A stretch of DNA of 53,308 nucleotides from Verrucomicrobiota bacterium (GCA_026398255.1 JAPLTG010000043.1:1-53308); one strand, 5' to 3'; shown: positions 33,954 through 45,657, counted from the first letter of the stretch. The notes: generated by a model from the letters alone, not told the origin. Translations and numbers: made by a program.

Positions 33954-34615
33954 TGCCCATGCCCTGCACACGCCATTTGATCATTTGCGAAGGAGAGTCC
34001 GAGCGGGCCTACCTCCAGCGTTTGCAGGCGTTTTTCGATCAACAGCCCCTGCCCAGCGGCAACTTCGAGCCGCCCCTCCGGATATTCGCCCCGCCAAACG
34101 CCGTCGCTCAATCCGGCAAATTTTCTGCTCTCAAAAGGTGCTACAGCGATGTCCGCAGAGAGAACAAAAAAGTCACCATCCGCATCTGGGCCGACTTCGA
34201 CCTCTACCTCCGCAACGACCACGATTGCTCCACCCACTACCGGAGCAAGCCCGCCACCCTGCCCGACTTCCTTTTTTCCTTTCACAATTTTGAGGACTTC
34301 CTCGCCCTACACCTCGCAGACGAACCGTTTGACCGATGGCTTGAGTTTGGCCGGAGGGGACATTTCGAGACCCCATTCCATTCGCCCGATTACATGCGGG
34401 AGTTTGAAACCATTCTCCCCGGCTACCGCAAAGCGGGGCTGCCACCAGACTTCATCACTTGGCAATCCCTCGCTAACCTCAAACGCCGCCTGACACACCA
34501 ACCCATCCCCCGCTTGCACGATCTCGGCAGTATCGACAAGTTCGCGGATTTTCTCATCGCGGAAATCGAGCGAGCCTACCCAGACCGCACCGAATTTCAT
34601 CCTTCAACCTTATGA
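33953..34615 (+). CDS. RloB-like Toprim-family protein
   Basis: The 220-residue protein starts [20 protein letters not shown], where ICEGESE supplies the conserved Toprim glutamate; [14 protein letters not shown] carries the D-x-D pair, and [11 protein letters not shown] follows. This is the RloB / DUF4435-like layout found beside RloA-type ATPases. In related pairs the Toprim protein is the effector nuclease held by the ATPase. It overlaps both neighbours, so the cassette is translationally coupled. Distinguishing RloAB from PARIS needs a profile search. Confidence 0.78.
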   Translation: MPMPCTRHLIICEGESERAYLQRLQAFFDQQPLPSGNFEPPLRIFAPPNAVAQSGKFSALKRCYSDVRRENKKVTIRIWADFDLYLRNDHDCSTHYRSKPATLPDFLFSFHNFEDFLALHLADEPFDRWLEFGRRGHFETPFHSPDYMREFETILPGYRKAGLPPDFITWQSLANLKRRLTHQPIPRLHDLGSIDKFADFLIAEIERAYPDRTEFHPSTL

Positions 34616-37527
34616 CTTCATCCTTTCCCATCAAATCCCCCCGCAAACTCATCGAAGTCGCGCTCCCGCTGGATGCGATCAATGTGGCGTGTGCCTACGA
34701 GAAGATGCCGGGCATCGGAGCGCATCCTCGCGGCATTCATTTGTGGTGGGCTCGTCGTCCGCTGGCGGCAGCAAGGGCAATTCTATTTGCGCAGCTGGTC
34801 AACGATCCCGGCTACCAGCAGGGCGGCGGGTTTAAATACGGGATGAACAAGAAGGATGCGGCAACGGAGCGCGCCAGACTCTTTAAAATCATCGAAGACC
34901 TCGTGAAATGGGAGAACAGCACCAACGAGGAAGTGCTGGATCGTGCCCGTGCTGAGATTCGCCGCTCATGGCGAGAAGTGTGCGAACTCAACAAGGATCA
35001 CCCGCAGGCCGCCGAGTTGTTCAATCCCGACAAGCTACCGGCGTTCCACGACCCCTTCGCAGGTGGCGGGGCCATTCCCCTTGAAGCACAACGCCTCGGT
35101 TTGGAATCCTACGCCTCTGACCTCAACCCCGTGGCCGTTCTAATCAACAAGGCCATGATCGAGATTCCGCCAAAGTTCGCCGGACGCGCCCCGGTGGGAG
35201 CCGATCCAGAAATAAGAAAGGGGAGTAAACTCGCACTCACGAGGGCTTGGCCGAGCGCAACGGGTCTTGCAGAAGACGTTCGCCGCTACGGAGCGTGGAT
35301 GCGGGCAGAAGCCCATAGGCGGATTGGGCACCTTTACCCAGATGTGGAAATAACCACTGAGATGGCGAAGGAACGACCGGACCTCAAGCCGCTGGTTGGA
35401 AAGAAAGTCGCCGTTATAGCATGGCTGTGGGCACGAACGATCAAGAGTCCAAACCCAGCTTTTTCTCACGTAGAAGTCCCTCTCGCCTCAAACTTTATTC
35501 TTGCGAATAAAGAAGGCAAGGAAGCCTTCGTGCAACCCGTTATTGATGGCGATAAATTTCACTTCGCGGTGAAGTTAGGCACGCCAACCCTTGATGCAGC
35601 AGCAGGAACAAAGGCAAGCGGCGCAAATTTCAGGTGTCTTATTTCGGGCGCACCAATTGCTGCGGAATACATCAGGAAGGAAGCTCAGAATGGGCGTATG
35701 GGGCAGCGCCTCATGGCCATCGTCGCCGAAGGAATACGAGGTCGGATTTACCTTACGCCTGATCAAGAAAGCGAAAACGTCGCCCGTTCAGCAATACCCG
35801 ATTGGAAACCAGATATTGACTTCTTTCAGCAGGCCCTGGGATTCCGGGTTGGCAATTATGGCATGTCGAAATGGTCTGACCTTTTCACCCCGCGCCAATT
35901 GGTGTCATTAACTACGCTTAGTGATATCGTTGGCGAGGCGCGCGAGCGTATTAGGCAAGATGCTGTTTCATACGGACTCCCTGACGACGGCAACGCCCTC
36001 GACGCTGGTGGCACTGGGGCAATCGCATACGCAGAAGCCGTAAGCGTATATCTTGCTTTTGCTGTTGATCGCTGCGCGGACTTTTCCAATTCAGTGACGC
36101 GGTGGGTGCCAGGGAATCAAAAGGTCATGAATCTATTTGGGAAACAAACGGTATCAATGACTTGGGATTATCCTGAAGCAGCCATACTTGCAAATACAGT
36201 AGGCGGGTTCGGTCCCGCATCGGAATACATCGCCGATTGCATTGAGAAACTGTCGCCATCTGCCAGTGGTTTTTCGACACAGGCAGACGCGCAGACTCAA
36301 GTGGTGTCGCGGCACAAGATGGTTTCAACCGACCCTCCTTACTATGACAACATCGGCTACGCTGATTTGTCCGACTTCTTCTACATTTGGTTGCGCCGCT
36401 CGTTGCGTTCAGTCTTCCCATCCACGCTGGCTACTATGACGGTGCCGAAAAATGAAGAGCTTGTGGCGACGCCGATCCGTCACGGCTCCAAAAATGATGC
36501 CGAACTCTTTTTCTTGGACGGGATGACGCAAGTCATTCAAAACCTATCGGATAAGGCCCACCCAGAGGGGCCTATCACAATTTATTACGCCTTCAAGCAG
36601 TCGCAAACGAACGATGCGGCGGATACGTCCTCGACAGGATGGGAAACATTTCTGAGCGCAGTGTTAAAAGGCGGTTTCTCTATTGTTGGGACTTGGCCGC
36701 TACGTAGTGAACAAGAGTTCCGAATGCGTGGAATGGGCGCAAACGCCCTCGCCTCCAGCATCGTTCTCGTCTGCCGCAAACGCCCCACTGACGCTCCCTC
36801 CATTTCCCGCCGCGAGTTCATCCGCGAATTGAACGGCGTGCTGCCCGAGGCGCTCGACGAGATGACCAAAGGTTCCGGCGACGAACGTTCGCCCGTGGCC
36901 CCGGTAGACCTTTCGCAGGCCATCATCGGGCCGGGTATGGCGGTCTTTTCCAAATACGCCGCCGTGCTGGAGGCCGACGGCTCGCCCATGAGCGTGCGCA
37001 CCGCCCTCCAGCTCATCAACCGCTTCCTCGCCGAGGACGACTTCGACGCCGACACCCAGTTCTGCCTGCATTGGTTCGAGCAACACGGCTGGACGGAAGG
37101 GGCATTTGGTGAAGCCCTCGTGCTGGCCCAGTCCAAAGGCACCAGCCCGGACGCCATGAAGGAAGCCGGGGTGCTGCAAAGCGGCAGCGGCAAAGTGCGC
37201 CTGCTCAAGTGGGCCGAGTATCCCACCGATTGGGACCCCCGCACCGACAAGCGAACACCCGTGTGGGAAGCCCTGCACCACCTCATCCGCGCCCACAAGC
37301 AAGGCGGCGATACCAGCGCCGGACCACTCCTCGCAGCCCTCAGCGGCAAAGCAGAAGCCGTGCGCCAACTCGCCTACCGCCTCTACACCCTCTGCGAACG
37401 CCAAGGCCGCGCCGAAGACGCCCGCGCCTACAACGAACTCATCACCAGCTGGACGGGGATCGAGGGTGCGGCCTCTTCATCCAATAAAAAAACTGATGCT
37501 CAAGGAGAACTCGGTTTTGGGAACTGA
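34612..37527 (+). CDS. DUF1156-containing adenine-specific DNA methylase
   Basis: The 971-residue protein begins with the DUF1156 signature ([23 protein letters not shown].. and [14 protein letters not shown], 43-56). It has SAM-binding DPFAGGG (147-153) with SDLNP (169-173), and the catalytic DPPYYDN (574-580) followed by [16 protein letters not shown]. Such methylases modify host DNA in multi-gene defence systems with a DUF499 ATPase and an SNF2 helicase, both present here. A stretch around 35200-36700 has somewhat different codon use from the flanks, hinting at recombination within the gene. Start overlaps the RloB-like stop. Confidence 0.9.
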   Translation: MTSSFPIKSPRKLIEVALPLDAINVACAYEKMPGIGAHPRGIHLWWARRPLAAARAILFAQLVNDPGYQQGGGFKYGMNKKDAATERARLFKIIEDLVKWENSTNEEVLDRARAEIRRSWREVCELNKDHPQAAELFNPDKLPAFHDPFAGGGAIPLEAQRLGLESYASDLNPVAVLINKAMIEIPPKFAGRAPVGADPEIRKGSKLALTRAWPSATGLAEDVRRYGAWMRAEAHRRIGHLYPDVEITTEMAKERPDLKPLVGKKVAVIAWLWARTIKSPNPAFSHVEVPLASNFILANKEGKEAFVQPVIDGDKFHFAVKLGTPTLDAAAGTKASGANFRCLISGAPIAAEYIRKEAQNGRMGQRLMAIVAEGIRGRIYLTPDQESENVARSAIPDWKPDIDFFQQALGFRVGNYGMSKWSDLFTPRQLVSLTTLSDIVGEARERIRQDAVSYGLPDDGNALDAGGTGAIAYAEAVSVYLAFAVDRCADFSNSVTRWVPGNQKVMNLFGKQTVSMTWDYPEAAILANTVGGFGPASEYIADCIEKLSPSASGFSTQADAQTQVVSRHKMVSTDPPYYDNIGYADLSDFFYIWLRRSLRSVFPSTLATMTVPKNEELVATPIRHGSKNDAELFFLDGMTQVIQNLSDKAHPEGPITIYYAFKQSQTNDAADTSSTGWETFLSAVLKGGFSIVGTWPLRSEQEFRMRGMGANALASSIVLVCRKRPTDAPSISRREFIRELNGVLPEALDEMTKGSGDERSPVAPVDLSQAIIGPGMAVFSKYAAVLEADGSPMSVRTALQLINRFLAEDDFDADTQFCLHWFEQHGWTEGAFGEALVLAQSKGTSPDAMKEAGVLQSGSGKVRLLKWAEYPTDWDPRTDKRTPVWEALHHLIRAHKQGGDTSAGPLLAALSGKAEAVRQLAYRLYTLCERQGRAEDARAYNELITSWTGIEGAASSSNKKTDAQGELGFGN

Positions 37528-37534
37528 CTCCACC

Positions 37535-37927
37535 ATGAAGCCTGAGACTTACTTTGACAGCGCATTGGGCGTCGATTTCGCGCCCTCTGGCAAGCCAACC
37601 CTTCTTTTCAAAGCCTGGTTGAGCCATGGCCCTGGAAGCGATGAGGATTTGGCATTCTATGTGGGGCCAAACGCCGAGCACTCGCATGATGTTTTATGGC
37701 TTGAGAGTGACTATTCTGAAGGTTTTTCAGCCATTGCATGGGCTCCGCAAGGAGTTTTGCCCGGCGAGGAGTTAAGTCGGATTTTGCTAACGACCTATTG
37801 GCAGCGCGAAAAAGAGGAAAACGAATCGGAGGAGCCGAACTTCACCGAAGTCCTAAAAGCAGAAGGCGCTGCATTATCGCCCAAACAAGTGAACGAGATG
37901 GCCAAGCAAATCTGGCCTGAATTTTAA
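37535..37927 (+). CDS. Hypothetical 130-residue protein between methylase and DUF499 ATPase
   Basis: Starts MKPETYFDSALGVDFAPSGK, 7 bp after the methylase stop (an upstream ATG inside the methylase gene is possible but less likely). It is acidic, with tryptophan-rich strands (LWLESDYSEGFSAIAWAP) and a helical end (LSPKQVNEMAKQIWP). Related loci often have a small DUF3780 gene here, but this does not look like DUF3780. It is probably a system-specific subunit; function unknown. Confidence 0.7.
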   Translation: MKPETYFDSALGVDFAPSGKPTLLFKAWLSHGPGSDEDLAFYVGPNAEHSHDVLWLESDYSEGFSAIAWAPQGVLPGEELSRILLTTYWQREKEENESEEPNFTEVLKAEGAALSPKQVNEMAKQIWPEF

Positions 37928-37939
37928 CGTAAAAATTAT

Positions 37940-40765
37940 ATGAGTCTGAAACCCTGGAGAGAAGTCATCGTCCCGCATCCGGATGTGCTCAGCGGCACAT
38001 TCCAACAATCTGAATTTGCTGCCGACCTCACGGCGGTGCGCACGGGCAAGGCAACGAAGGAATACGGAGACGCGAAGGCGTTTTACGAGCGAACCTTCAT
38101 CACCGAAGGCATGGGGCGCCTGCTCACGCAAGTAGCCCAGCGCCTCAATGGCAAGGGAGGCGAGCCGGTCATCCAACTGCAAACGGCCTTCGGTGGAGGC
38201 AAGACACACACGATGCTGGCGGTGTATCATATGGCCTCCCGCGAATGTGCTCTGGGTGAATTGGCTGGGGTTCCAGCTTTGCTGGATCGTGCAGCGCTCC
38301 TGGATGTGCCCAAGGCCAAAGTGGCTGTGCTCGATGGCACGGCCCACTCACCTGGCCAGCCATGGAAGGATGGCAAACAGGTGATCAGGACTCTCTGGGG
38401 AGAGATGGCCTGGCAACTCGGCAAGGCGGATGGCTACGCCATGGTCAAGGAGGCCGATGAAAATGGCACCTCGCCCGGTAAGGAACTCCTCGCCGAACTG
38501 CTCACGCGATTCGCGCCATGCGTTGTGTTGCTCGATGAATTGGTGGTCTACATCCGCCAATTTGCCGCAGGCCAGCAACTGAGCGGCGGCACCTACGACA
38601 GCAACCTTTCTTTCATACAATCCCTCACGGAAGCGGCAAAGCTCGTCCCCAATGCCGCCGTGCTGGCTTCACTTCCTGAATCCGACAACCAGGCCGGTGG
38701 TCAACAAGGCGTATCCGCCCTCCGCTCACTGGAAGCCATTTTCAACCGTGTGCAAGCGCTCTGGAAAACCGTGGCACCGGAGGAGGCGTTTGAAATCGTG
38801 AGACGACGACTTTTTGAAACAACCCGCGATCCCAAAGCACGGGATCAAGTCTGCCGGGCGTTTGCGGATGCCTATGTCTCCGAGGGCACAAAATTGCCAC
38901 AGGAGACTCAAGAAGCCCGCTACTACGAGCGAATGCTCCAGAGCTATCCCATCCATCCCGAGGTCTTCGCTCAGCTTTACGAGACCTGGACCACCATCGA
39001 CGGCTTCCAGCGCACGCGCGGAGTGCTCAAGCTCATGGCAAAAACCATTTATCGCCTTTGGCAGGATGACAACCGCGACCTGATGATTCTGCCCGGCAGC
39101 CTGCCTCTCCATGATGGAGGTTCCCGCAATGACTTAACTTATTATCTCAGCCCCGGCTGGGATGCAGTAATCGACAGGGATATCGACGGCTCTGGTGCCG
39201 AGACGACCCTGTTGGAATCCAAAGAAACCCGCTTTGGTGCTGTGCAGGCTGCGCGCCGGGTGGCACGGGCGGTTTTCCTAAGCACGGCTCCCTCCTCTGT
39301 GAGTAGCACTCCAGGCTCTCGGGGGATCGAACGCTCGCGCATCCTCCTTGGGTGCTTGCAGCCAGGACAAACCTCCTCGACTTACTCAGACGCTCTCAAT
39401 CGCCTCGTTGACCAGTTGCATTATCTCAATTCCTCTGGTGACAAGACGCAGGAGACAACGAGGTATTGGTTCGATATCCGCGCCAATCTGCGTCGCGAAA
39501 TGGAGGAGCGGAAAAAACGCTTCGACGATAAAAGGGATGTTCGTGCTCGGATGGCAGAGGTCGCCAAGACACTCGCTGCCGGAGCGACTTTCTTCGATGG
39601 AGTCCATATTTTCACTCCCCACAGCGATGTGCCGGATGACAGTTCACTCCGCCTCGTGATGATGGCCCCCGAGCATTTCTACTCGAAGGAAGAATCGCGC
39701 GTCGCTTTCGATGCTGTGCTCGACTACGTGCGGAACAATGGCACCAAGCCCCGCTATCGCGGAAACCGTCTTCTATTCGTCGCACCCGACCATGCCACCC
39801 TCACTCGCTTGCGCGACTGCATCCGCATAGCTCTCGCGTGGGAGTCCATCGTGAAGGATGTGTCCGAAAACCGCCTCGTGCTCGACAATCTCCAAGCAGC
39901 CCAGGCCAAAAAAGAAATGAGCAGCGCCGTGGAGGTTCTGCCTCGCGTGGCAAGAGAGTGCTTCAAGTGGCTTCTCTGCCCAACACAGGACACGCCTACG
40001 GAGAAACTGAAAGTAGAGGCATTCCCATTAAACACATCTGGCAGTGCCCTTGGGACGGAGATCGAACGCGTCTGCATCGACAACGAACTCGTCATCTCCA
40101 CCTGGTCGCCAGTCCATCTCCGCAACAAGCTCAAGGAACTTTATTGGAAGCCCGAGAAAGTGGCTGTGAAAGCCATGGATTACTGGGAAGACTCTCTGCG
40201 TTATCCCTACCTCTCGCGCCTCAAAGATCGCAGCACCTTGGCACAAGCCATCGTGAAAGGAGCGGCCACCCGCGACTTCTTTGGCACAGCCTACGGACTG
40301 ACCGGCGACAAATACGAAGGCTTCAAATTCGGCGAAGCCAATGTGCAGCTCGACGACACCCTTCTACTCATCGAGCCCACAGCAGCCGCCGCCTACGAGA
40401 CGGCAAATGCCAAACCCAAAGAACCTGTTCCTGCTGTATCAGCGCCCAGCATGATTCAGGAAGAGCCGTTAAAAGGCGGCACTCCACCATCAACGGGACC
40501 GGTCCATTCAGAACCACCCATTCCGGGGTCATTGAAACCAAAAAGTTTCAACGGTTCAGTCGAGATTGCCCCAAACACAGCCAAAACCCGACTTGTCCAA
40601 ATCGCTGAAGAAATCATCGCTGTCCTCAACAGCGACCCGAATGCATCACTTAAAGTGACATTGGAAATCGCCGTCGACTTTCCGCAAGGAGCTGCCGACC
40701 ACATCAAACGAGCCGTTTCGGAAAACGCCAATGCACTTGGGTTCAAGCGCAAGGATTGGGAGTAA
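37940..40765 (+). CDS. DUF499 AAA+ ATPase
   Basis: The 941-residue protein has the DUF499 N-terminal P-loop [11 protein letters not shown] (Walker A around 85-89) and Walker [14 protein letters not shown] near 195, plus the long helical middle and a proline-rich linker near residues 830-870 before a small C-terminal domain. DUF499 ATPases co-occur with DUF1156 methylases and helicases in defence islands and are thought to be the motor or loader of the complex. It follows the 130-residue gene by 12 bp and is the last member of the operon. Confidence 0.9.
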   Translation: MSLKPWREVIVPHPDVLSGTFQQSEFAADLTAVRTGKATKEYGDAKAFYERTFITEGMGRLLTQVAQRLNGKGGEPVIQLQTAFGGGKTHTMLAVYHMASRECALGELAGVPALLDRAALLDVPKAKVAVLDGTAHSPGQPWKDGKQVIRTLWGEMAWQLGKADGYAMVKEADENGTSPGKELLAELLTRFAPCVVLLDELVVYIRQFAAGQQLSGGTYDSNLSFIQSLTEAAKLVPNAAVLASLPESDNQAGGQQGVSALRSLEAIFNRVQALWKTVAPEEAFEIVRRRLFETTRDPKARDQVCRAFADAYVSEGTKLPQETQEARYYERMLQSYPIHPEVFAQLYETWTTIDGFQRTRGVLKLMAKTIYRLWQDDNRDLMILPGSLPLHDGGSRNDLTYYLSPGWDAVIDRDIDGSGAETTLLESKETRFGAVQAARRVARAVFLSTAPSSVSSTPGSRGIERSRILLGCLQPGQTSSTYSDALNRLVDQLHYLNSSGDKTQETTRYWFDIRANLRREMEERKKRFDDKRDVRARMAEVAKTLAAGATFFDGVHIFTPHSDVPDDSSLRLVMMAPEHFYSKEESRVAFDAVLDYVRNNGTKPRYRGNRLLFVAPDHATLTRLRDCIRIALAWESIVKDVSENRLVLDNLQAAQAKKEMSSAVEVLPRVARECFKWLLCPTQDTPTEKLKVEAFPLNTSGSALGTEIERVCIDNELVISTWSPVHLRNKLKELYWKPEKVAVKAMDYWEDSLRYPYLSRLKDRSTLAQAIVKGAATRDFFGTAYGLTGDKYEGFKFGEANVQLDDTLLLIEPTAAAAYETANAKPKEPVPAVSAPSMIQEEPLKGGTPPSTGPVHSEPPIPGSLKPKSFNGSVEIAPNTAKTRLVQIAEEIIAVLNSDPNASLKVTLEIAVDFPQGAADHIKRAVSENANALGFKRKDWE

Positions 40766-40834
40766 AATTTGGGATGAAACAAGTGCCATGCTAAGATTTG
40801 ATTAAAATATACATTATTATTTTCTAAACTTTTT

Positions 40835-41629
40835 ATGCAAAGTGATGATCTATATAACTCAGATCAGGAAGAGGTAAATGATGATGTTCTTATTCAAAAT
40901 TTAAATGACTCATCATATTTTGATAAATCTAAGGGGCTGCGGCTAGCAAGTTTTTTTAAAAACTTTGAGTCAAGTAGTATAGATAATCAATTTGAAGATG
41001 GGAATCAAGTGATAAAAGTCAACGATGAAGGTGGCAAAAGTTGGGATTATAATCCTAACAATTTATTTAATCACACTATTGATGATTTAAATAAGATTTT
41101 AGATGAATTAAAAACACCATTATTAGATATGGTTGAAGGTAAAATAGAGTTAAATCAAGAGGTCTTCAATAAAAATACAATTCAAATAAAGTTTATAAAT
41201 TGGTTTTTAAGCAATAAATTTTTACATAAAAACCTCAATAAGGAAGTTTATGTAGAAAATATTCTAAGGAATCAAATTATCGATTATCGCAAAAAAACAG
41301 ATCTGTTTGTTAATAAAATAGTTGATATACAGTATAAAATTAAACTCCTTGAAAGCGAATTATGTAGCCTTGAAAAAGAGAAAGAAAACGAGATGCTTAA
41401 TAATTGTATTTCTCGAAATAAACTTACGCTGCATGAAAAATTTACAGGCATTGATAGCAATCCTCTCTCTATAATTAACAAAAGTGTATTTTTGACATTT
41501 ATTGAAAGCTCTATAGATGAAATAAATGAATTTAAATTAAATTCCCCCGTTGAAATTCATGACTTATTAAATGAATTAATCGATGCATCACAAGCACGCC
41601 TTGAAGATAATAAAAGCTCATCTAATTAA
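40835..41629 (+). CDS. AT-rich orphan gene, unknown
   Basis: The 264-residue protein starts MQSDDLYNSDQEEVNDD and is rich in Asn, Lys, Ile and Asp, with a predicted coiled coil around IKLLESELCSLEKEKENE. The DNA is strikingly AT-rich compared with everything around it, including flanking non-coding DNA, which points to recent transfer from an AT-rich donor. No known domain, signal peptide or membrane segment is recognised. Its place at the end of a defence operon makes an effector or immunity role possible, but that is a guess from location only. Confidence 0.7.
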   Translation: MQSDDLYNSDQEEVNDDVLIQNLNDSSYFDKSKGLRLASFFKNFESSSIDNQFEDGNQVIKVNDEGGKSWDYNPNNLFNHTIDDLNKILDELKTPLLDMVEGKIELNQEVFNKNTIQIKFINWFLSNKFLHKNLNKEVYVENILRNQIIDYRKKTDLFVNKIVDIQYKIKLLESELCSLEKEKENEMLNNCISRNKLTLHEKFTGIDSNPLSIINKSVFLTFIESSIDEINEFKLNSPVEIHDLLNELIDASQARLEDNKSSSN

Positions 41630-41845
41630 AGAATTTATATCATCTCTGCGGCAGCTTTGCCGTCTGCCTTAAAATTTGGCGGTTATAACGCTACAACCAA
41701 ACAAGAAAGAATATCGTTGAATAGGCGGATTTCTTTTAAGGCGTGTAGCTGAATGAAGGGCCGCGAAACGCCAGAATACTCAAGCACCAAAGCCGTTCTT
41801 TCGCAAATTTTGCGAAAGCATTAACAAAGCTTCACGACCTCTCAC

Positions 41846-42817
41846 ATGCAACTCTATAAATTTTCGAACTTTGAAAATGCCAAATCGATTTTGGAAAACT
41901 GTGCTTTGTGGAGTAACAGCCCGTTAAGTTTTAATGACCCTTTTGAAATGCTTCCCTCTTTGGACGAGGAGCGAAAAAATATAGCGCTGAGGTGCAATCT
42001 ACAGTTAGCCGAAGCGCTGGAGGTTCACGATCTGTATGACCCTGCACTTTATGGCAATGAGGAAAATTTCCCTGTCGAGTCATTTGTTGATTTTTCAGCC
42101 ATTTTTCATGATTCTTTTCTTAGCGGTGCGTGCAAAGATTATTCTGTAGTTTGCTTTAGCGAGGTGGTTGATCCGATTTTGCTATGGTCCCAATATGCCG
42201 ATTCACACCAGGGAATTGCGATCGGCTTTGATTTGGAGAGGGGTTCTTTTCCGCAGGGAAGAATAAAAAGTGGCCTAAAGGTGAATTATCTAACTGATCG
42301 ATCGAGCTTAATGCTCCCGATCGATTTATACCGCCATCAAGAGCTTGATTGGTTCGACAAGTCCACTTGGCCCACTGGATATCGTAAACTTGCAGATGGA
42401 ACTCTCGTTTCTCATGAAGAAGAAAAGTCAGTAGATCAAGAGGCTTTATTCAAACTCTTGGGCCATAAATACGACGCTTGGAGCTACGAGCAGGAAAGAC
42501 GATTTATTTATTCTGATTATGAGGATGCCGATGCTTTTCATCTCACCTCAAGCAAGCCGAGTGAAGAACCTCGGCGAGCTATTCTTTTTCGGCCGGAGAA
42601 TGTCGTCGAAATCATTTTCGGATACCGTTGCACGGCTGTTCAAATTCAATCCCTTGAGCCTGTTTTGAAAAAGTTCCCTCATGCCAAACTGCGTTATGTG
42701 GATTTTCATCCCACCCAATACAAACTCCGTTTCCACGATGCCGATGTGGAAAAAATTCAGGCAGCGCATTTGGATAGATTACATTCTTTTCGATCTCCAA
42801 GGCAGGAATACCATTGA
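41846..42817 (+). CDS. DUF2971 protein
   Basis: The 323-residue protein starts MQLYKFSNFENAKSILENC and shows the DUF2971 pattern: LWSNSPLSFNDPFEMLPS, VVCFSEVVDPILLWSQYADSHQGIAIGFD, and KYDAWSYEQERRFIYSDYEDA. These motifs resemble ADP-ribosyltransferase-like scaffolds, and DUF2971 genes are frequent in defence islands, but no activity is proven. Composition is less GC-rich than the restriction genes. It stands alone with ~215 bp of AT-rich DNA upstream containing no gene. Confidence 0.87.
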   Translation: MQLYKFSNFENAKSILENCALWSNSPLSFNDPFEMLPSLDEERKNIALRCNLQLAEALEVHDLYDPALYGNEENFPVESFVDFSAIFHDSFLSGACKDYSVVCFSEVVDPILLWSQYADSHQGIAIGFDLERGSFPQGRIKSGLKVNYLTDRSSLMLPIDLYRHQELDWFDKSTWPTGYRKLADGTLVSHEEEKSVDQEALFKLLGHKYDAWSYEQERRFIYSDYEDADAFHLTSSKPSEEPRRAILFRPENVVEIIFGYRCTAVQIQSLEPVLKKFPHAKLRYVDFHPTQYKLRFHDADVEKIQAAHLDRLHSFRSPRQEYH

Positions 42818-43042
42818 AAAGCCATTTTTAAGAGAATGCACGCCAAGCCCTCAGCCATATCTGAAGCCCTGCTTATAACGATTCTTTCGCTGGTTCGTGA
42901 GAGCGGGCACCCCCGAGCCCATTACATCGGCTATGCAGATAAATCGGTAATTCTGGGGCTTGCTGCTGCGCTTGGTCGCCCGAATGTCTCGATCATGGAT
43001 ATGTATGACCGGTGGGGGCGCGAGGCACTAGCCTTTCGTGGA

Positions 43043-43957
43043 TTACCCACGATGAAGTTTTTGGATAGCTGATACGAGATTCTCCGTGATCGCCGCCATG
43101 GCCTGAAAGTCGAGGGTTTCCACGGTGTCGGTGTGCTTGTGGTAGTTCGGATTTCGGAACAGCGCTGTGTCGGTAAGCATGATCGCGGGGTAGCCTTCGT
43201 CCCAGTAGCAGAGGTGGTCTGAGAAACGCATCTCGGGCATGACAAGAGGGAGGGTGGGAATCGGGTGTCTGGAGAATGCGTCATCGAATCTGGCGAGGAA
43301 GGAGGCCGATTGCTCGTCGCTGACAACGGCGATGTAGTTCCCGATTGTCGGATCGATTCCACGGGATCGGGTGTAGACGAGTGTTTCTTCAGGCATTCCG
43401 TAGAGCGTGGGCAATTCCTGCGAACCGGACTTGTCTGTGAAATACCCGAGGCTTTCGAGGCAGATCATGCCCTGGATATTGTCGCCATTCTTCCGGCAGG
43501 ACTGGGCGTGAACGCGGCTGCCCATGGACTCGTTGGTGAAATGGGGCGGCTCCTCGTTCGTGTAGGCGACGAAGCGAATGTTGCGCGGGGGATTCTCGGA
43601 CTGCATGAGCAGGCGTGAGGTTTCGAGGAGAATGGCAACGGCGGAAATGTTGTCATCCGCCCCCAGCGTGCCCGGAGCCGAGTCATAGTGCGCACCGAGA
43701 ATCCAGTGGGGTTCCTGCAATCCGCAAAAGTCACGCGGCACGGCTTCGAGATTGTGGCAATCGAAGTGATCGACCTGGAAAATCTGGCGCGAAACGCCGA
43801 ATCCAGTCCGGGAAAAATACTCCTCAATGAAGTCCGCCGCACGCGAAAGGCCAGAGGGATTGTTGCGCAGATTTCGTTCTTCGAGCGAGAGCGTTTCAGA
43901 GATTTGAAAGAGGCGGCGCTGGAGATCGCCGGGTTGTCCGGGAGGCAGATTTTTCAT
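43043..43957 (-). CDS. M28-family zinc aminopeptidase
   Basis: The 304-residue protein has the M28 metal-binding set: H and D in LGAHYDSAPGTLGADDN, the catalytic and metal glutamates in YTNEEPPHF, a later aspartate/glutamate in ICLESLGYF, SDHLCYWDEGYPAIMLTD, and the last histidine in NYHKHTDTVETLDF. It lacks an evident signal peptide, so it may act in the cytosol on N-terminal residues. It is transcribed against its neighbours inside the right end of the integrated element. A metabolic passenger is the simplest reading. Confidence 0.9.
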   Translation of the reverse strand: MKNLPPGQPGDLQRRLFQISETLSLEERNLRNNPSGLSRAADFIEEYFSRTGFGVSRQIFQVDHFDCHNLEAVPRDFCGLQEPHWILGAHYDSAPGTLGADDNISAVAILLETSRLLMQSENPPRNIRFVAYTNEEPPHFTNESMGSRVHAQSCRKNGDNIQGMICLESLGYFTDKSGSQELPTLYGMPEETLVYTRSRGIDPTIGNYIAVVSDEQSASFLARFDDAFSRHPIPTLPLVMPEMRFSDHLCYWDEGYPAIMLTDTALFRNPNYHKHTDTVETLDFQAMAAITENLVSAIQKLHRG

Positions 43958-44120
43958 GGGTAAAAGTTATCCGAAAACAGGTGTGAACAACGAAAAAAAC
44001 CGAGTGCTTTTCTAAAGGTGAATATGAGGGGTTGACTTAGCTCCTTTAAATCACTGCCGAGCTAGGCGGAAACGGCTTCAAGGGGCTTTCTATTATTGCG
44101 CGGAGTGGTAGATTTTCAGT

Positions 44121-44534
44121 ATGTGGATTCTTACTAAAATCGGCTTCTATTCGATCACCAAAAAACCCTCGCATCTCAACCCTGATGGACCAGAGGTTTT
44201 CAACATCCGTGGCCGTGACAAGAACGACCTCAAGCGATTCGCTGAACTCGTTTCTCCGGATCTGGCGAAGCGCCCAGTGGTGCATGAATACACTCGAAGC
44301 GACTATCCATATCGCGTGTATCTCAACACGCAGGAGGAGATGGATGTAGTGATGGCCAAACTCTCGGCCCTGATCGACTACGATAACTTTAAAGACATGA
44401 TTGAGGCGACGCCCCATCAAAAGGCCAAGAAAGAGCCTTACGAGGAATTTTGGACGCTGCTCTACAACGCCCATTTTTCCCACCGCCCGCAAAGGGAGGG
44501 ACTGCAAAATCTATTATCTGTTTCGATGCAGTAA
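44121..44534 (+). CDS. Hypothetical 137-residue protein
   Basis: Starts MWILTKIGFYSITKKPSH and contains FNIRGRDKNDLKRFAELV and YPYRVYLNTQEEMDVVMAKL, a small alpha/beta protein of two related halves. It looks conserved but I do not recognise a named family. It is followed 50 bp later by another small gene in the same direction. Confidence 0.65.
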   Translation: MWILTKIGFYSITKKPSHLNPDGPEVFNIRGRDKNDLKRFAELVSPDLAKRPVVHEYTRSDYPYRVYLNTQEEMDVVMAKLSALIDYDNFKDMIEATPHQKAKKEPYEEFWTLLYNAHFSHRPQREGLQNLLSVSMQ

Positions 44535-44584
44535 GAGCCACCAGCCTTTCTCATGAACGACAGATGGGATTAGCTCATGATCCA

Positions 44585-44907
44585 ATGAAAAAATCATACA
44601 TCCTATATCCGAACCTCTCAGACGAAGAAATCACACCCGAGAACGGCAAGTTTACCGAGGCCGAGCTTGCTGCCATCGTCGGCCCCGCCCGCAAGACGCT
44701 TCCCTGCGAGTTGGAGTGCCTCACTCCCAGCGGCACGCCAGGCAAGTTCACCATGAGCGATGATGAGGGTGCTGAGGAGTTGAACCAATCCGACTATGTC
44801 GTGATCGCCGATGCCAACAACCTCGGCGAGCAGAACGCCTCGGCGGCGGTCCTCGCATCGCACGACCACATCTACGGCACCGCAATCCTCGCGCTCAAAG
44901 AACACCT

Positions 44908-44911
<4 letters not shown>
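44585..44911 (+). CDS. Hypothetical 108-residue protein
   Basis: Starts MKKSYILYPNLSDEEITPEN (the open frame continues upstream, but those codons overlap the previous gene). The middle CELECLTPSGTPGKFTMSDD and end SHDHIYGTAILALKEHL are protein-like. The stop overlaps the TTG of the next frame. No domain recognised. Confidence 0.55.
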
Positions 44912-45317
<406 letters not shown>

Positions 45318-45410
45318 GTGGATTTGGAGGCGGGACAATAGAATGAGCGTGCCTCCTAGTGCCATTCTTTTTTGTGGCGAAGTTTTTCCTCGGAGAGCGT
45401 GGGCGGGCTA

Positions 45411-45575
45411 CTTCTCCGGTCGGTCCATGCAGGCGGTGGCGAGGGCGGCCATGCCTTCGCTACGGCCGAGAAAGCCCATGGATTCGTTGGTGGTGGCTTT
45501 GATGCCGATGCGGTTGGGATGCAGGCCGAGCGGGTGGGGGATCTCAACGCCGCTCGGTTCAATGGGTGAAGAAGA
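45411..45575 (-). pseudogene. Truncated, internally deleted copy of ispF
   Basis: Encodes [10 protein letters not shown] joined directly to [18 protein letters not shown] and [15 protein letters not shown]. It matches the intact ispF at 46405-46887 closely at DNA level over ~115 bp of the 3' end, with the middle of the gene missing. The PIN toxin-antitoxin pair lies between this fragment and the intact gene. Confidence 0.8.
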
Positions 45576-45657
45576 TTTTGGATCAGCAGCAGGTTCTTTT
45601 GGCGGCTTAACCAAAGGATTCACAATGATCACAAATCCCACAAAGGTTCCAATCGGG

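Noticed and set aside
42836-43072. 78-codon plus-strand frame starting MHAKPSAISEALLI
   Set aside because: It overlaps the 3' end of the M28 peptidase gene, ends antisense to it, and has no recognisable protein pattern; at best a fragment.
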